From assembly GCA_950054255.1 (NCBI GenBank), contig CATLOR010000005.1:1-62527 (forward strand): a stretch of DNA of 62,527 bases, in the 5' to 3' direction. Below, one piece after another: positions 8,698 through 18,392 of the stretch. Below the pieces are notes generated by a model. The model searched no databases. It was not told where the DNA came from and saw nothing but the letters and a program-made list of their open reading frames with translations. Position numbers and translations under genes: made by a program. Each line of letters begins with the position of its first letter. The first letter of the stretch is position 1. This stretch comes from an uncultured Rickettsiales bacterium (GTDB taxonomy: Bacteria > Pseudomonadota > Alphaproteobacteria > Micavibrionales > GCA-2720935).

Positions 8698-9332
8698 GAG
8701 CGTAACGCTTCTTTTATATCCCTAAGAACATGTTCAAACATCGCAGTTGTTAATCGTCCTGTGTTTGTATTGTAACGCGAACAATGATAACTATCAACGA
8801 GTGTTAAATCATTATCTAATCTGTGGAAAGCACCATGTGTAAAACTAGCTTTTGATTGCTTGTAACCTAAGGCTTTTAAAACGGATTTGTGAGAAACACC
8901 CCCTAAGCTTAGGATAATTTTTAAGTTCTTCATCGCAGCAATTTCATCGCTCAGAAAAGGAAGGCATTGGTTTATTTCTGATGTGTCTGGTTTATTTTGT
9001 GGTGGAACACATCTAACGGCATTTGTGATACGGGTATTTTTGAGGGTAAGCCCGTCTTGAGGTGATGCACCATAATCCCCTAGGGCAAAATTAAATTTTA
9101 AAAGCGTAGGGTATAATAAATCCCCTGCATAATCCCCTGTAAAAGGTCTTCCTGTGAAGTTAGCTCCTTTTAAACCTGGTGCTAGACCAACGATTAATAA
9201 CTGTGCCTCTAAACTTCCAAAAGAAGGAACAGGGCCATTATATTTGTCTGGGTATTTTATACGGTTATCACAAATAAAAGAATGTAATCTAGGGCATCTA
9301 GAGCAATTATGATCAGGTTCTATAAAATGCAT
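8694..9332 (-). CDS. Uracil-DNA glycosylase, family 5 (UdgB-like)
   Basis: The enzyme removes uracil and other deaminated bases from DNA. Motif 1 reads GLAPGLKGANFTGRPFTGDYAG, split here as GLAPGLKGANFTG and RPFTGDYAG, with the A-P-rather-than-G-E-A-P-G pattern of family 5. The C-terminal motif reads SYHCSRYNTNTGRLT, compared with the usual SYHPSxxNTxTGRLT, so the common proline is a cysteine here. Cysteines near the N-terminus (CSRCPRL) and elsewhere would bind the Fe-S cluster. I chose the ATG at 9332, because a ribosome site AGGAAAG lies nine bases upstream inside the end of lptG; an in-frame TTG at 9350 is less likely. Confidence 0.87.
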   Translation of the reverse strand: MHFIEPDHNCSRCPRLHSFICDNRIKYPDKYNGPVPSFGSLEAQLLIVGLAPGLKGANFTGRPFTGDYAGDLLYPTLLKFNFALGDYGASPQDGLTLKNTRITNAVRCVPPQNKPDTSEINQCLPFLSDEIAAMKNLKIILSLGGVSHKSVLKALGYKQSKASFTHGAFHRLDNDLTLVDSYHCSRYNTNTGRLTTAMFEHVLRDIKEALRS

Positions 9333-9336
9333 GAGT

Positions 9337-10434
9337 TTAGCTTTCCTCAAGATATAATAAGGTTGTTAAGCTAAGTGCAAAGGTTATAAGCGGAGCTGAC
9401 CATGCGGCAATGAAGGGAGAGATTTCCTCGGTTAAGCCAAAGGCCTGTAAGAAGTTATCCAAGATAAAGACAAGAAAACCAATAACAATGCCAAGCGTGA
9501 TAATCGCAAAAATTTGCCCTTTTCGTGGGGGGCGAAGAGAAACAGCAGCAGCAATAAGTACCATAGCTAAAAATAAAAGCGGGTCGGAAAGAAGTGATTG
9601 CTGATAGATTTTTAATTTGATGGTTGGAAATCCTATCGCTTCAATTGATTTGATAAAACTAGAGAGATCCCAAAAAGAGATTGTGTCGGGAGATGCAAAA
9701 CTATCTTCAATTTCTTTTGGTGTAATTGTTGTTTTTAATAAATATCGCTCGGAATTTTCAGGCGCTGTTTCGAAATTATAATGCGTCACATCTTCAAAAT
9801 GCCATGTGTTTTTATCAAGAAATCCTGAGTAAGCATCGGTTCTCTTGACGACAAGATCATCTATAAGAGTGAAGATCTGAACATCTGACAGACTCCATGT
9901 TAACGGATGAAATTTCTCTGCATGTAAAATAATCTGTTTATTGGTGTTGGGGCTTTGTTGTCTTAGCCAAAGTCCTGTTTCATTATATTTAATTAGGTCA
10001 ACATGCTGTTTTAAATGCTTATTTTCCATTTGTTCAAATTTAGAGAGAAAAATAGCAGAAACAGGATTAATCACACCGATTTTTAAAATACCGATGCTAA
10101 AAGCTATAAATAAAATAGGGAGTAGGAATTGCCAGACAGAAAAACCAGCTGCGCGCGCAACAATTAATTCATTGCTTTTGGTTAAGTGCCAAAATGTATG
10201 AATAGCGCTGAATAAAATAGCAAAAGAGATCAAGCGTTGAGAAACTTCTGGAATTTTTAGTAAAGCCATCTGTAACACAAGACCAAAGGCCAGATCTTTG
10301 TCGGCGGCGCGACGTAATAATTCAATTAAGTCAAACATGAAAATGATGCCAATCATAATGCCTAAGAGTGCTAGGAATGACATCAAGTAATGTCGTGAAA
10401 TATACAAAAAGAATGTCGATGAGAAACGGATCAT
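9337..10434 (-). CDS. lptG: LPS export permease LptG
   Basis: LptG is one of the two membrane subunits of the LptB2FG ABC transporter that lifts lipopolysaccharide out of the inner membrane. The 365-residue protein has three N-terminal and three C-terminal membrane helices around a periplasmic domain of roughly 170 residues. The ATG at 10434 overlaps the lptF stop as ATGA, which decides the start over longer in-frame extensions that lie inside lptF. It contains the family segment FIDLIE-like FMFDLIELLRRA and NELIVARAAGFS. It is transcribed after lptF in a two-gene unit. Confidence 0.93.
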   Translation of the reverse strand: MIRFSSTFFLYISRHYLMSFLALLGIMIGIIFMFDLIELLRRAADKDLAFGLVLQMALLKIPEVSQRLISFAILFSAIHTFWHLTKSNELIVARAAGFSVWQFLLPILFIAFSIGILKIGVINPVSAIFLSKFEQMENKHLKQHVDLIKYNETGLWLRQQSPNTNKQIILHAEKFHPLTWSLSDVQIFTLIDDLVVKRTDAYSGFLDKNTWHFEDVTHYNFETAPENSERYLLKTTITPKEIEDSFASPDTISFWDLSSFIKSIEAIGFPTIKLKIYQQSLLSDPLLFLAMVLIAAAVSLRPPRKGQIFAIITLGIVIGFLVFILDNFLQAFGLTEEISPFIAAWSAPLITFALSLTTLLYLEES

Positions 10435-11549
10435 CTGATCTCCTTTTCGTTGAATTGAACCTTGACCTTGGGATGGAGCATTTTCCAACAAAAAATAATA
10501 GGAAGAATGACACTTGCATATATGCCAATAACAAACCAACTATTTGATGCTGCTAGGTTGATAAAGGTTAAATATGAGCTTTGTACAATGATTGCTAATA
10601 AAACAGCTAAAAGAATACGCTTGTTTTGACCGCGCCTATCAAAGCCTCCGATCAGCAAGCATGTCATAGCAATAAGTGAAAAACTAAAGATTAAAAAAGG
10701 AGCGCTTATTCTGCGATGAAATTCTGAGATAAAGGCAGAATAAAATCTAACATCTCTGACATTTGTGACATCGGGTGTTAGAAGTTCTGGCAAAGTGCGT
10801 TCATCTGGTTCAGACCAACGTTCACGCAAGGCACGTTTTTTAGGTGTGATATCAACGGTGTAATTATCAAAGTCTAATCTAGAGACGTAATTTGTTTTGC
10901 TGTCTTTTTGTTGTCTTGAACCGTTTTTTAAGGTGATTTTTATAGAGTCATTTTCTTGTAATAAATGCCCTTCTTTTGCAATAATTGTTGAAGGTGTTGT
11001 TTGTTCTGCGGATGTTGATTGATGAATTAAAATACCTTGTAAATAATTATCGTCACTCTTTTCGCGTACAAAAACGGTAATATCCCCATTAAAACTATTA
11101 AAAACACCTTCTCTTAATAAGACAGAGCTATATTGGGATTGTACATATTCTTTCAAAGATTGAAGTTTAGCATGTGATAAGGGAGAGAGCCATCCACCTA
11201 ATATAAACATAAAGATCGCTAAAAACCCTGATAAAATCAAAACAGGCTTGATCAGAGTTGTAGAGGAAAGGCCTGCGGCATTCATAACTACAATCTCATT
11301 ATCTGTTATTAATTTATTATAGATAAAAAGCAAGCTTCCTAATAAAGCAATTGGGAGAACGAGCTCTAGAAATTTGGGCACCGTTAAAATCAATAACTCA
11401 AAAAAAACACCAGCAGGAGCGCCTGCATCAACGACAAGCTCTAAGAAGCGTAAAATCTGTGTTAACCAGACTGCGAATGTTAGGCAGGCTGTTACAAAGA
11501 TTAAAGCAATAGCAACTGTCTTAAAAATATAGCGCGTCAGGAGATCCAT
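10431..11549 (-). CDS. lptF: LPS export permease LptF
   Basis: The partner subunit of LptG, 372 residues long with the same 3+3 transmembrane layout and a periplasmic jelly-roll domain in the middle. The family segment NKLITDNEIVVMNAAGLS matches the coupling-helix region. The first helix begins at residue 10. It heads the lptF-lptG unit and is divergent from pepA, with about 115 bases between them. This is the same lptF-lptG / pepA-holC arrangement seen in many proteobacteria. Confidence 0.93.
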   Translation of the reverse strand: MDLLTRYIFKTVAIALIFVTACLTFAVWLTQILRFLELVVDAGAPAGVFFELLILTVPKFLELVLPIALLGSLLFIYNKLITDNEIVVMNAAGLSSTTLIKPVLILSGFLAIFMFILGGWLSPLSHAKLQSLKEYVQSQYSSVLLREGVFNSFNGDITVFVREKSDDNYLQGILIHQSTSAEQTTPSTIIAKEGHLLQENDSIKITLKNGSRQQKDSKTNYVSRLDFDNYTVDITPKKRALRERWSEPDERTLPELLTPDVTNVRDVRFYSAFISEFHRRISAPFLIFSFSLIAMTCLLIGGFDRRGQNKRILLAVLLAIIVQSSYLTFINLAASNSWFVIGIYASVILPIIFCWKMLHPKVKVQFNEKEIR

Positions 11550-11573
11550 AAAAAGTTTCGTTCAGCTTAGTTC

Positions 11574-11601
11574 TTGTTATTTGTGTTTATATTTATATAA
11601 T
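11574..11601 (+). promoter_or_regulatory. Candidate pepA promoter
   Basis: TTGTTA at 11574-11579 and a consensus TATAAT at 11596-11601 are separated by 16 bases. They lie in the divergent gap between lptF and pepA, about 65 bases before the pepA start. Confidence 0.5.
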
Positions 11602-11665
11602 CAAACACAGCAAGGCGCAAACCTTAAAACATATAAATTTATTTAAACATTAGGAGTGTTCTCTC

Positions 11666-13210
11666 ATGTACTCACCCTCTATTCGACTAGCAACCGCAGA
11701 TAGTTCTAAATTAAAGAAAAATGTAGCATTATTGATATGCCCTGTCTTTGAGGCAGAGAAAAAGAAGAAGCTAAGCTTTTCTAAAACACAATTAGAATTA
11801 TTAGGCTTTTCGATGAGTAAACTTCTTGAATGGACAGATTTTAATGAATTTGAGGGAAAAAAAGGACAGACGTTACTCGTTGCACCGAATAAGAAATCAA
11901 AAGCAGATAAAATCATGCTGGTTGGTTGCGGTAAAGAAGAGGATTTTGATCAAATCTCTATTGAGAAAGCAGGAGCAGCTCTTTTTGATCGTTTAAAGGA
12001 TGTGTCTGTTAAAGAAGCGCATATTGTTTTCCCATTTAAGTCTGTGAAATTAGAAAAAGATGCTTTTTATAAAGCATATATGACAGGCTTACTGTTAAAG
12101 AGCTATCGTTTTGATACCTATAAAAAAGCGAATGCAGACGCTAAAAAGATGACTTTGACAAAAGTCACAGCTTTTAGCACAGATCATAAAGAGTTAGGCT
12201 TGGTTGCAAAAGAGGTTGAAGCTATCGCTGAAGGCGTTTTTGTCGCCCGTTCTTTAACAAACGAGCCCCCTAATTATTTACGCCCAGATATGTATGCCGA
12301 AAATTTAAAGAAATTATTCAAAGGCACAGATGTTAAAGTAACAGCATTAGGCGAAAAGAAATTACAAGCCATGGGTGCTAATCTTTTTCTAAGTGTTGGA
12401 CAAGCTTCAACAAGTGAAAGCCATATGGTTTTACTTGAATATAATGGATTAAAAGGCAAGTCTAAAAAAGGCAGTAAGCCATATGCCTTTGTCGGTAAAG
12501 GGATTTGTTTCGATACAGGTGGAAATAATATCAAATCCTTTGATGGTATGTTGGGTATGAAGGCGGATATGGGAGGATCAGCTGTTGTTGTTGGTCTTTT
12601 AAAGTCGTTGGCAGCACGTAAAGCACCTGTTCATGTGATTGGTGCGGTGGCATTGGCTGAGAATATGGTGTCTGGAAATGCCTCACGCCCGACAGATGTC
12701 GTAACATCATTATCAGGTAAGACGGTTGAGATTCTAAATACGGATGCCGAAGGGCGTTTAGTCTTAGCGGATACGATGACTTATGTTCAACAAAAATATA
12801 AACCAAGCCATTTAATTGATCTCGCAACTTTGACAGGTGCGATTATCATGGCGCTTGGAGGGGAGTATGCAGGTCTTTTCTCAAACGATGATGGTTTATC
12901 CGATACTTTAACGCAATCGGGTATTGCTGCGAATGAACCTGTGTGGCGCCTACCTTTATGTGAGGCGTATGATAAAGCGCTAGAAAGTGAGGTTGCGGAT
13001 ATGACGAACCTTGGAAAGCGTGCTTTGGGAGCGGGGAGTGCAACAGCAGGTGCATTTCTAAAAGCCTTTGTTGAAAAGGACGTGAAATGGGCGCATTTAG
13101 ATATTGCTGGTACAACCATGATCAAAGGCTCTTGGGCGCATTTGGATAAAGGTGCAACAGGCTATGGCGTGCGTCTTTTAAATCAATTTATTGATGCACA
13201 GACAGCATAA
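11666..13210 (+). CDS. pepA: Cytosol (leucyl) aminopeptidase PepA
   Basis: This is an M17 family aminopeptidase with two metal ions, which in E. coli also binds DNA at recombination sites. The 514-residue protein has an N-terminal regulatory domain and a C-terminal catalytic domain. Metal and catalytic residues are visible in GKGICFDTGGNNIK (K278, D283), MKADMGGSA and NTDAEGRLVLAD (N358 to D369, with D360, E362 and R364). A ribosome site (TTAGGAG) precedes the ATG. The gene is followed after six bases by holC, a conserved pairing. Confidence 0.97.
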   Translation: MYSPSIRLATADSSKLKKNVALLICPVFEAEKKKKLSFSKTQLELLGFSMSKLLEWTDFNEFEGKKGQTLLVAPNKKSKADKIMLVGCGKEEDFDQISIEKAGAALFDRLKDVSVKEAHIVFPFKSVKLEKDAFYKAYMTGLLLKSYRFDTYKKANADAKKMTLTKVTAFSTDHKELGLVAKEVEAIAEGVFVARSLTNEPPNYLRPDMYAENLKKLFKGTDVKVTALGEKKLQAMGANLFLSVGQASTSESHMVLLEYNGLKGKSKKGSKPYAFVGKGICFDTGGNNIKSFDGMLGMKADMGGSAVVVGLLKSLAARKAPVHVIGAVALAENMVSGNASRPTDVVTSLSGKTVEILNTDAEGRLVLADTMTYVQQKYKPSHLIDLATLTGAIIMALGGEYAGLFSNDDGLSDTLTQSGIAANEPVWRLPLCEAYDKALESEVADMTNLGKRALGAGSATAGAFLKAFVEKDVKWAHLDIAGTTMIKGSWAHLDKGATGYGVRLLNQFIDAQTA

Positions 13211-13216
13211 AATAGA

Positions 13217-13666
13217 ATGACTGAAGTTCGTTTTTATCATTTAACACGCTCGACACTTGATACGGCTTTGCCTCAGATCCTGACAAAAGCCCTTGAACGT
13301 GATATGCGTGCTTTGGTTGTTACCCCTTCTAAAGAGGTTACGCAGCATTTAAATGATGTGTTATGGCGCTTTGATGAAATGAGTTTTCTTCCTCATGGAA
13401 CAGAGAAAGAGGGTGATGCTGATCATCAACCAATATGGATCAGTGAATCCTTGGATAATCAAAATCAAGCACAGTTATTAACCCTAGTGGAGGGCGTTGA
13501 AGCAGAAGAAATCGATTCTTATGAGATGGTTTGCTATTTCTTTAATGGATTAGATGAAGAAGCTTTAGGGAAAGCGCGTAACTATTGGAAAGTTTTGAAA
13601 GAAAAAAACCGCGACCTGAGCTATTGGCAGCAAACAGATCGCGGTGCTTGGAAGCAAAAAATGTAA
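13217..13666 (+). CDS. holC: DNA polymerase III chi subunit
   Basis: HolC (149 residues) links the clamp loader to single-strand binding protein. The sequence begins with the chi pattern VRFYHLTRSTLDTALPQIL and contains VVTPSKEV and LWRFDEMSFLPHG, then the late QPIWISE segment. It follows pepA by six bases, so it is probably co-transcribed. It converges on the LysM protein gene with an eight-base gap. Confidence 0.92.
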   Translation: MTEVRFYHLTRSTLDTALPQILTKALERDMRALVVTPSKEVTQHLNDVLWRFDEMSFLPHGTEKEGDADHQPIWISESLDNQNQAQLLTLVEGVEAEEIDSYEMVCYFFNGLDEEALGKARNYWKVLKEKNRDLSYWQQTDRGAWKQKM

Positions 13667-13674
13667 GTTAATGA

Positions 13675-16623
13675 TTATCTGCGTGGCCCTGGTTTATTAT
13701 CAGGACGTGGTTGACTTGCTAACCAGCTACCAGCTTTCTTAACACCGCCAGCAACCCAATTCCCAAAACGAGATCCCTCATGAGCTAAGGCTTTGCCATC
13801 GCGGTGAAGCGCTTGTACGAGTTCACTATTTACAACACTGTTAAAGGCAGCGCCTAATGTTTGACCATTTTCAATACGCGCTCTTGCTGCTTTGGCGCGT
13901 AAGGCTGGGTTTTTCTGCATCAGCGGCGTTGGATATATAGTGCGTGCAGATGATGGTTCTGTGTCAAGTGAAACCGCGTTATTACCGCCTTCAGCAGAAT
14001 TTCCTGCATGTGCTGCACTTGATGAATTATCATATGTCACAGTTGTAGTGAAATTGTCACCATTATCAGGAACTTGCAAAGATGCACCTGCCTCAATATG
14101 GTTTGGATTGTCGATATTATTCATAGCAACAAATGAACCCATATCAATATTAAAGGCTGTTGATAAACTAGACACTGTATCGCCAGATTGAACAGTATAA
14201 GTGATTGTTGGTCCATCATATGTGCTAACAGAATTGATTGATAAATCATCCGTATTCGCACCGGCAGGTAGTTTAAGCGTTTCAAAAGCATTAATCTGAT
14301 CTTGTTCAGCGCCTATACCATTTAATGATTTTAATGTGTCCACATCCGATCCAACGGCAGCGGCAATTTTAGAAAGGCTGTCACCTGGTTGGATTAAATA
14401 ATCAACCGTTACTGGCGCTGCTGGTGTAACTTCTGCTGGAAGAGCAGGCGCATCAAATGATGTACCAGCGTCAACAGAAGCACTTGCTGCTTGTAGTGTT
14501 GCCACGGGTTCAGAATCTGCTTGTGGCGCATCATTCGTTTGTGTTGGATTATTTCCAAAGAATGAGAATGCAGCAGCGGCAATAGCAACCGTTGCAGCAG
14601 CCCCTAAAAGACGTTTCATAAGTGGTGAACGTTTCTTAGCAGGAGCAGCTTCTTCTTTTGGCTCTTCATAAACAACAGGGTAAAGATCTGATGTTTCTGC
14701 TTGTGGCTCAGATGGTTGTGGCTCTTCCGCAACAGTTTCTGGTTGGAGGTCAGCATCTTGTTCTACTTCATCAGGGAGAACAAAGTCAACTTCTTGAGCT
14801 GGTGCGACTTCTAAAACAGGTTCTGAAACCTCTTCTTTAGGTAAGTAAGCACTCCATTTCTCTAATGCTTCTTTGTGAGGAGAATTTTCTACAAGTCCAA
14901 CTCTGTTTACAAGAGATAACCAACGCGCATCTTCGATAGGGAGGTTATTTGGATCTGTTTTCTTAAATCCTAATTTATCAACATTATGGTTAATGACATT
15001 TTCAAGGATATCTTCTGCCTTTAATGGCTCCATGAAGGCAAGCTCGATTGTATTATCAGCGCCCATTCTTGTGCGCACAGATTTGAAAACAACAGCGTTT
15101 AATTCAACAGAGTCTTCATCTGGGTAGGTGGCAACAAGCACATCACCTATTTTTTCTTGGGCAACTTTTGCCATCTCGATAGCGATTGGTTTATCACGTC
15201 TAACGTTATTAAACATTGTCAAAATACGTTTTTCAAACTTATCAGCATTCGTTTCTAAATATGTGTATGCCTCAAAAGACATTTTAGGGTCTTGTTTCAT
15301 TGAATTAATCAAAGATGAACGCACATCGTCTTTCATATCTGGGTAGGCATTCATGATAATAAGCTCAATTGCATCAGGTTTGCTCTCAAGCTTGTCTAAA
15401 TCGAAGTCTAGATTTTCTGGATCAGCATCATCAGTGTTGTCGACATCTGCTTCAATCTCGTCTTGTAATTTACCAAAGTCGAAATCTACTTCTTCAGAAG
15501 AGAGATCCTCAGTTGGAAGCTCAATTGTTTCTGCAAGATCTGTTTCCTCAGTCAGTGCTACAGATTCAGCTTTTACATCATCTTCTGGTGCTGATGAAAT
15601 GTCATCAAGTGTTGGTTCAATTCGTGTTGATTCTGGAAGCTCAAGATCTTGTGATATATCACCAATTTTAGGTGTTCTTGTATCTTCTTCCAATTCAACA
15701 AATTCATCTGGATTGAGGGTTGGTTCTTGACGTTTTTGATTTTGCATTTCTTTTAACGTGCCGTCTAAATCAAAAGCAGGGGCAGGTTTTTGTGAAAATG
15801 CAGGTGTTTTCGCATTAATTTTTTCTAGAGCTTCAACAGCGTAAACAGGGTCTGTAATCAATTTATAAAAGTCCAGACTCTTATTCTGTTTTTTCATGGC
15901 AAAGGCAATATCTGCGCGCTTGCGTAATTCTTGTGTGCTCACTGTTTCTGTTTTCTTATCATCAACGGATGAAGAATTAACACTGCCAAGTACTGTCTTT
16001 AATACAGAAGTGCTACGCACATCGCTTGCTTGTTTGATCTCATCTGGTGCAGATGGCGCTGATTTCAGTGATTTCAGTAATTTCGCATCTGATTTTGGAG
16101 ATTTAGGATCAAGTGAATCCCATGGAATGAATTCTTGTTTAGGCTGAATACGATTATAGAGTTCCGCGTAAACATAGTCAGCATTGTTTAGAAGTTTATC
16201 TTGAGATGAAGGCTTTAAGGCGTCAAAATAGGCATCAAATCCAACATTGGTTGCTTGAGCTTCTGTTTCTTCAATTAGCCACGTATAGATTTCTGGGCTT
16301 GTTTCTGTAGCGTCCAAACTTTTTTGAATAGCTGAAAGCATTGCTGATGCCATAACAGATGCAATATTTTGTATTGGTTTAGGGATGCCTACAAAATTTC
16401 CAGAGGCATTTGAGAGTAATCCAACAGTGAATAGTTTTTCTAGCTTTTCTTCAAAATCAGAGCCAGCAGCTAACACGCCATATTTTTTCTTATTTTTAGA
16501 TGGTTGTTGGTTTTTGTCTAATTTTGGTAATTCTGAACCAGCCTCTAATTGTGCTGTTTGTTGAAACAGTGTAAAAAGTGCATTCTTTTGTTCTTCGATA
16601 AGCGCATTGTGTGTTTGTGACAT
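13675..16623 (-). CDS. Large acidic single-pass membrane protein with two LysM domains
   Basis: The start is the ATG at 16623, because AGGAAAGGG lies six bases upstream; longer in-frame starts have no such site. The 982-residue protein has a long, strongly acidic, low-complexity N-terminal part with an ordered helical segment around residues 430-610. One membrane helix lies near residues 665-685 (LLGAAATVAIAAAAFSFFG). Two LysM domains follow, beginning near residues 739 (YLIQPGDSLSKIAAAVG) and 808 (YTVQSGDTVSSLSTAFN). LysM domains bind peptidoglycan, so the C-terminal part should face the periplasm and the acidic part the cytoplasm. The layout recalls polar hub proteins such as FimV in the opposite domain order. 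Function unknown. Confidence 0.85.
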   Translation of the reverse strand: MSQTHNALIEEQKNALFTLFQQTAQLEAGSELPKLDKNQQPSKNKKKYGVLAAGSDFEEKLEKLFTVGLLSNASGNFVGIPKPIQNIASVMASAMLSAIQKSLDATETSPEIYTWLIEETEAQATNVGFDAYFDALKPSSQDKLLNNADYVYAELYNRIQPKQEFIPWDSLDPKSPKSDAKLLKSLKSAPSAPDEIKQASDVRSTSVLKTVLGSVNSSSVDDKKTETVSTQELRKRADIAFAMKKQNKSLDFYKLITDPVYAVEALEKINAKTPAFSQKPAPAFDLDGTLKEMQNQKRQEPTLNPDEFVELEEDTRTPKIGDISQDLELPESTRIEPTLDDISSAPEDDVKAESVALTEETDLAETIELPTEDLSSEEVDFDFGKLQDEIEADVDNTDDADPENLDFDLDKLESKPDAIELIIMNAYPDMKDDVRSSLINSMKQDPKMSFEAYTYLETNADKFEKRILTMFNNVRRDKPIAIEMAKVAQEKIGDVLVATYPDEDSVELNAVVFKSVRTRMGADNTIELAFMEPLKAEDILENVINHNVDKLGFKKTDPNNLPIEDARWLSLVNRVGLVENSPHKEALEKWSAYLPKEEVSEPVLEVAPAQEVDFVLPDEVEQDADLQPETVAEEPQPSEPQAETSDLYPVVYEEPKEEAAPAKKRSPLMKRLLGAAATVAIAAAAFSFFGNNPTQTNDAPQADSEPVATLQAASASVDAGTSFDAPALPAEVTPAAPVTVDYLIQPGDSLSKIAAAVGSDVDTLKSLNGIGAEQDQINAFETLKLPAGANTDDLSINSVSTYDGPTITYTVQSGDTVSSLSTAFNIDMGSFVAMNNIDNPNHIEAGASLQVPDNGDNFTTTVTYDNSSSAAHAGNSAEGGNNAVSLDTEPSSARTIYPTPLMQKNPALRAKAARARIENGQTLGAAFNSVVNSELVQALHRDGKALAHEGSRFGNWVAGGVKKAGSWLASQPRPDNKPGPRR

Positions 16624-16770
16624 TGTTATCCCTTTCCTATCTCGGTCCCCTATATAATTTTTCATAATCATACAAAAAAACGCGCAGAGAGTCAACCTTT
16701 AACTATTATGGCATTAATTTTTTGTTAAATAGCCTTAATAAAAGGATAATTTTAGGTTTTTGTGGGGAAT

Positions 16771-17328
16771 TTACTTATCAGCCGCAATAGCGCTCGCACT
16801 TGGTAAAGCAGCAGGAGAGCTTGATAATGTTCTAAGCCAAGCAATAAGGTCGGCTCGTTGTTGCGGTTTTTTCAAGCCGATATAGTTCATCTTTGTGCCT
16901 GGAATATGCTTTTTAGGCTTCCAAAGGAAGCTGTTGAGCTCTGTATAGCTCCATGTACCACCTTTGCTAATCATGGCATCAGAATAAGAGAAACCGCTTT
17001 TTGAGGCTTTTGAAGCATTGACGATGTTCCAAATGTTGGGGCCAATTTTGTTGACGCCACCATTATCGAATGAGTGACATGCGGCACACGCTTTTGATAA
17101 TTTCTGACCTTTTGCAATATCTGCTGTCGCAAGGAGGGCAAGAATAGGCTCAGCTGTCTTTTCAACTTGAGGTTCACCAGGTGCTGCTTCTTCTGCAACT
17201 TCAATTTGGTAAGCATTTTCTGCGAGTGTATCTACATGAAATATTCTGTCGGAAACAAATCCAGAAAGTTTTGCAACGATACCTGCAAGTAAAATTGCAG
17301 CGAAAATTTTATTGAATTCAAAAGACAT
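16771..17328 (-). CDS. Membrane-anchored cytochrome c (class I, cytochrome c552/CycM-like)
   Basis: A 185-residue electron carrier with one N-terminal membrane anchor (about residues 7-25) and a periplasmic class I cytochrome c domain. The haem attachment motif is CAACH. The sixth-ligand methionine probably lies in PGTKMNYIGL, the usual place near the end of the fold. The linker between anchor and haem domain is acidic and proline-rich. In other alphaproteobacteria this protein carries electrons from the bc1 complex to cytochrome oxidase. It stands alone and diverges from pheA. Confidence 0.92.
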   Translation of the reverse strand: MSFEFNKIFAAILLAGIVAKLSGFVSDRIFHVDTLAENAYQIEVAEEAAPGEPQVEKTAEPILALLATADIAKGQKLSKACAACHSFDNGGVNKIGPNIWNIVNASKASKSGFSYSDAMISKGGTWSYTELNSFLWKPKKHIPGTKMNYIGLKKPQQRADLIAWLRTLSSSPAALPSASAIAADK

Positions 17329-17473
17329 CTTATAAAACAGACCTTATTTAGTTTACACCTGAATTTGTCACATAAAATTTTCGTGACATTTTGTTGCTTC
17401 AAGATACTTTTATTTTGTTTTAATTTCAAGTATGAAGTTATAAGCAATGTAAATTATATAAGGATTAAATTTT

Positions 17474-18307
17474 ATGAAGAAAATAGCATTCCAAGGTGAA
17501 AAAGGGGCGTACTCAGATTTAGCGTGCCGGTCTGTCTATCCAGAAATGGAAACAGTTCCTTGTGTGGACTTTTTAGCCGCCTTGCAAGCTGTCGAGAAAG
17601 GGCGTGCTGATTTGGCGATGATCCCTGTAGATAATTCACTTGCTGGGCGTGTAGCGGTTATTCATCAGCTTCTCCCACAAACAAAATTAAACATTGTGGG
17701 CGAATTCTTTTTGCCTGTGCATCATTGTTTATTAGGGGTGAAAGGTGCATCTATCGACGATATTAAGCAAGTGCGCTCTCATACACATGCATTGCCACAA
17801 TGTCACAACATTATCAAAGATCTTAAGCTGGAACAGTATGTGAGTGCTGACACGGCAACAGCGGCAAGAGAAGTTGCTGAAATGCAAGATAAGGAAAAGG
17901 CGGCTATTTCATCTAGTTTAGCGGCTGAGATTTATGATTTAGATATTTTGAAAGAGAATATAGAAGATGCAGCGCATAATACGACGCGCTTTTTAGTGTT
18001 CTCTCCTGAAACATTTGTTCCTGAAGTAGAAGAAGGAAAAGCGATCACTACATTCATTTTTCGCGTACGCAATATTCCAGCGGCTCTATATAAAGTCATG
18101 GGTGGGTTTGCTACAAACGGCGTGAATATCACGAAATTAGAAAGCTATATGGTGGATGGTCATTTTGAGGCGACGCAATTTTATTGTGATATCGAAGGAC
18201 ATATTGATGATGTCAATGTGCGTCAAGCTTTTGAGGAGTTAGATTTTTTTGCGGCTGAGATCCGTATTTTGGGCTGTTATCCAGCACATGCGTTTAGATC
18301 GGCATAA
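17474..18307 (+). CDS. pheA: Prephenate dehydratase
   Basis: PheA converts prephenate to phenylpyruvate in phenylalanine synthesis. The 277-residue monofunctional enzyme begins with IAFQGEKGAYSDLA and contains the catalytic HNTTRFLVF motif (TRF). A C-terminal ACT domain of about 80 residues starts at TFIFRVRNIPAALYKVMGGF and carries the ESYMVDGHFEATQFYCDIEG segment, which in the family mediates phenylalanine feedback inhibition. No chorismate mutase domain is fused. The gene diverges from the cytochrome gene. Confidence 0.96.
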   Translation: MKKIAFQGEKGAYSDLACRSVYPEMETVPCVDFLAALQAVEKGRADLAMIPVDNSLAGRVAVIHQLLPQTKLNIVGEFFLPVHHCLLGVKGASIDDIKQVRSHTHALPQCHNIIKDLKLEQYVSADTATAAREVAEMQDKEKAAISSSLAAEIYDLDILKENIEDAAHNTTRFLVFSPETFVPEVEEGKAITTFIFRVRNIPAALYKVMGGFATNGVNITKLESYMVDGHFEATQFYCDIEGHIDDVNVRQAFEELDFFAAEIRILGCYPAHAFRSA

Positions 18308-18392
18308 AAGGGCAAAAAGCACTTGCATTTATTTTGTGTATTTTATATGTTTATGTAAATTTTATAAATAATTATGATTTAGAGATTTATCT

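Noticed and set aside
15353..15730. Serine-rich frame opposite the LysM protein gene
   Set aside because: It is the antisense shadow of acidic low-complexity codons (GAA/GAT/GCT read backwards give Ser/Phe/Ala); no promoter or ribosome site.
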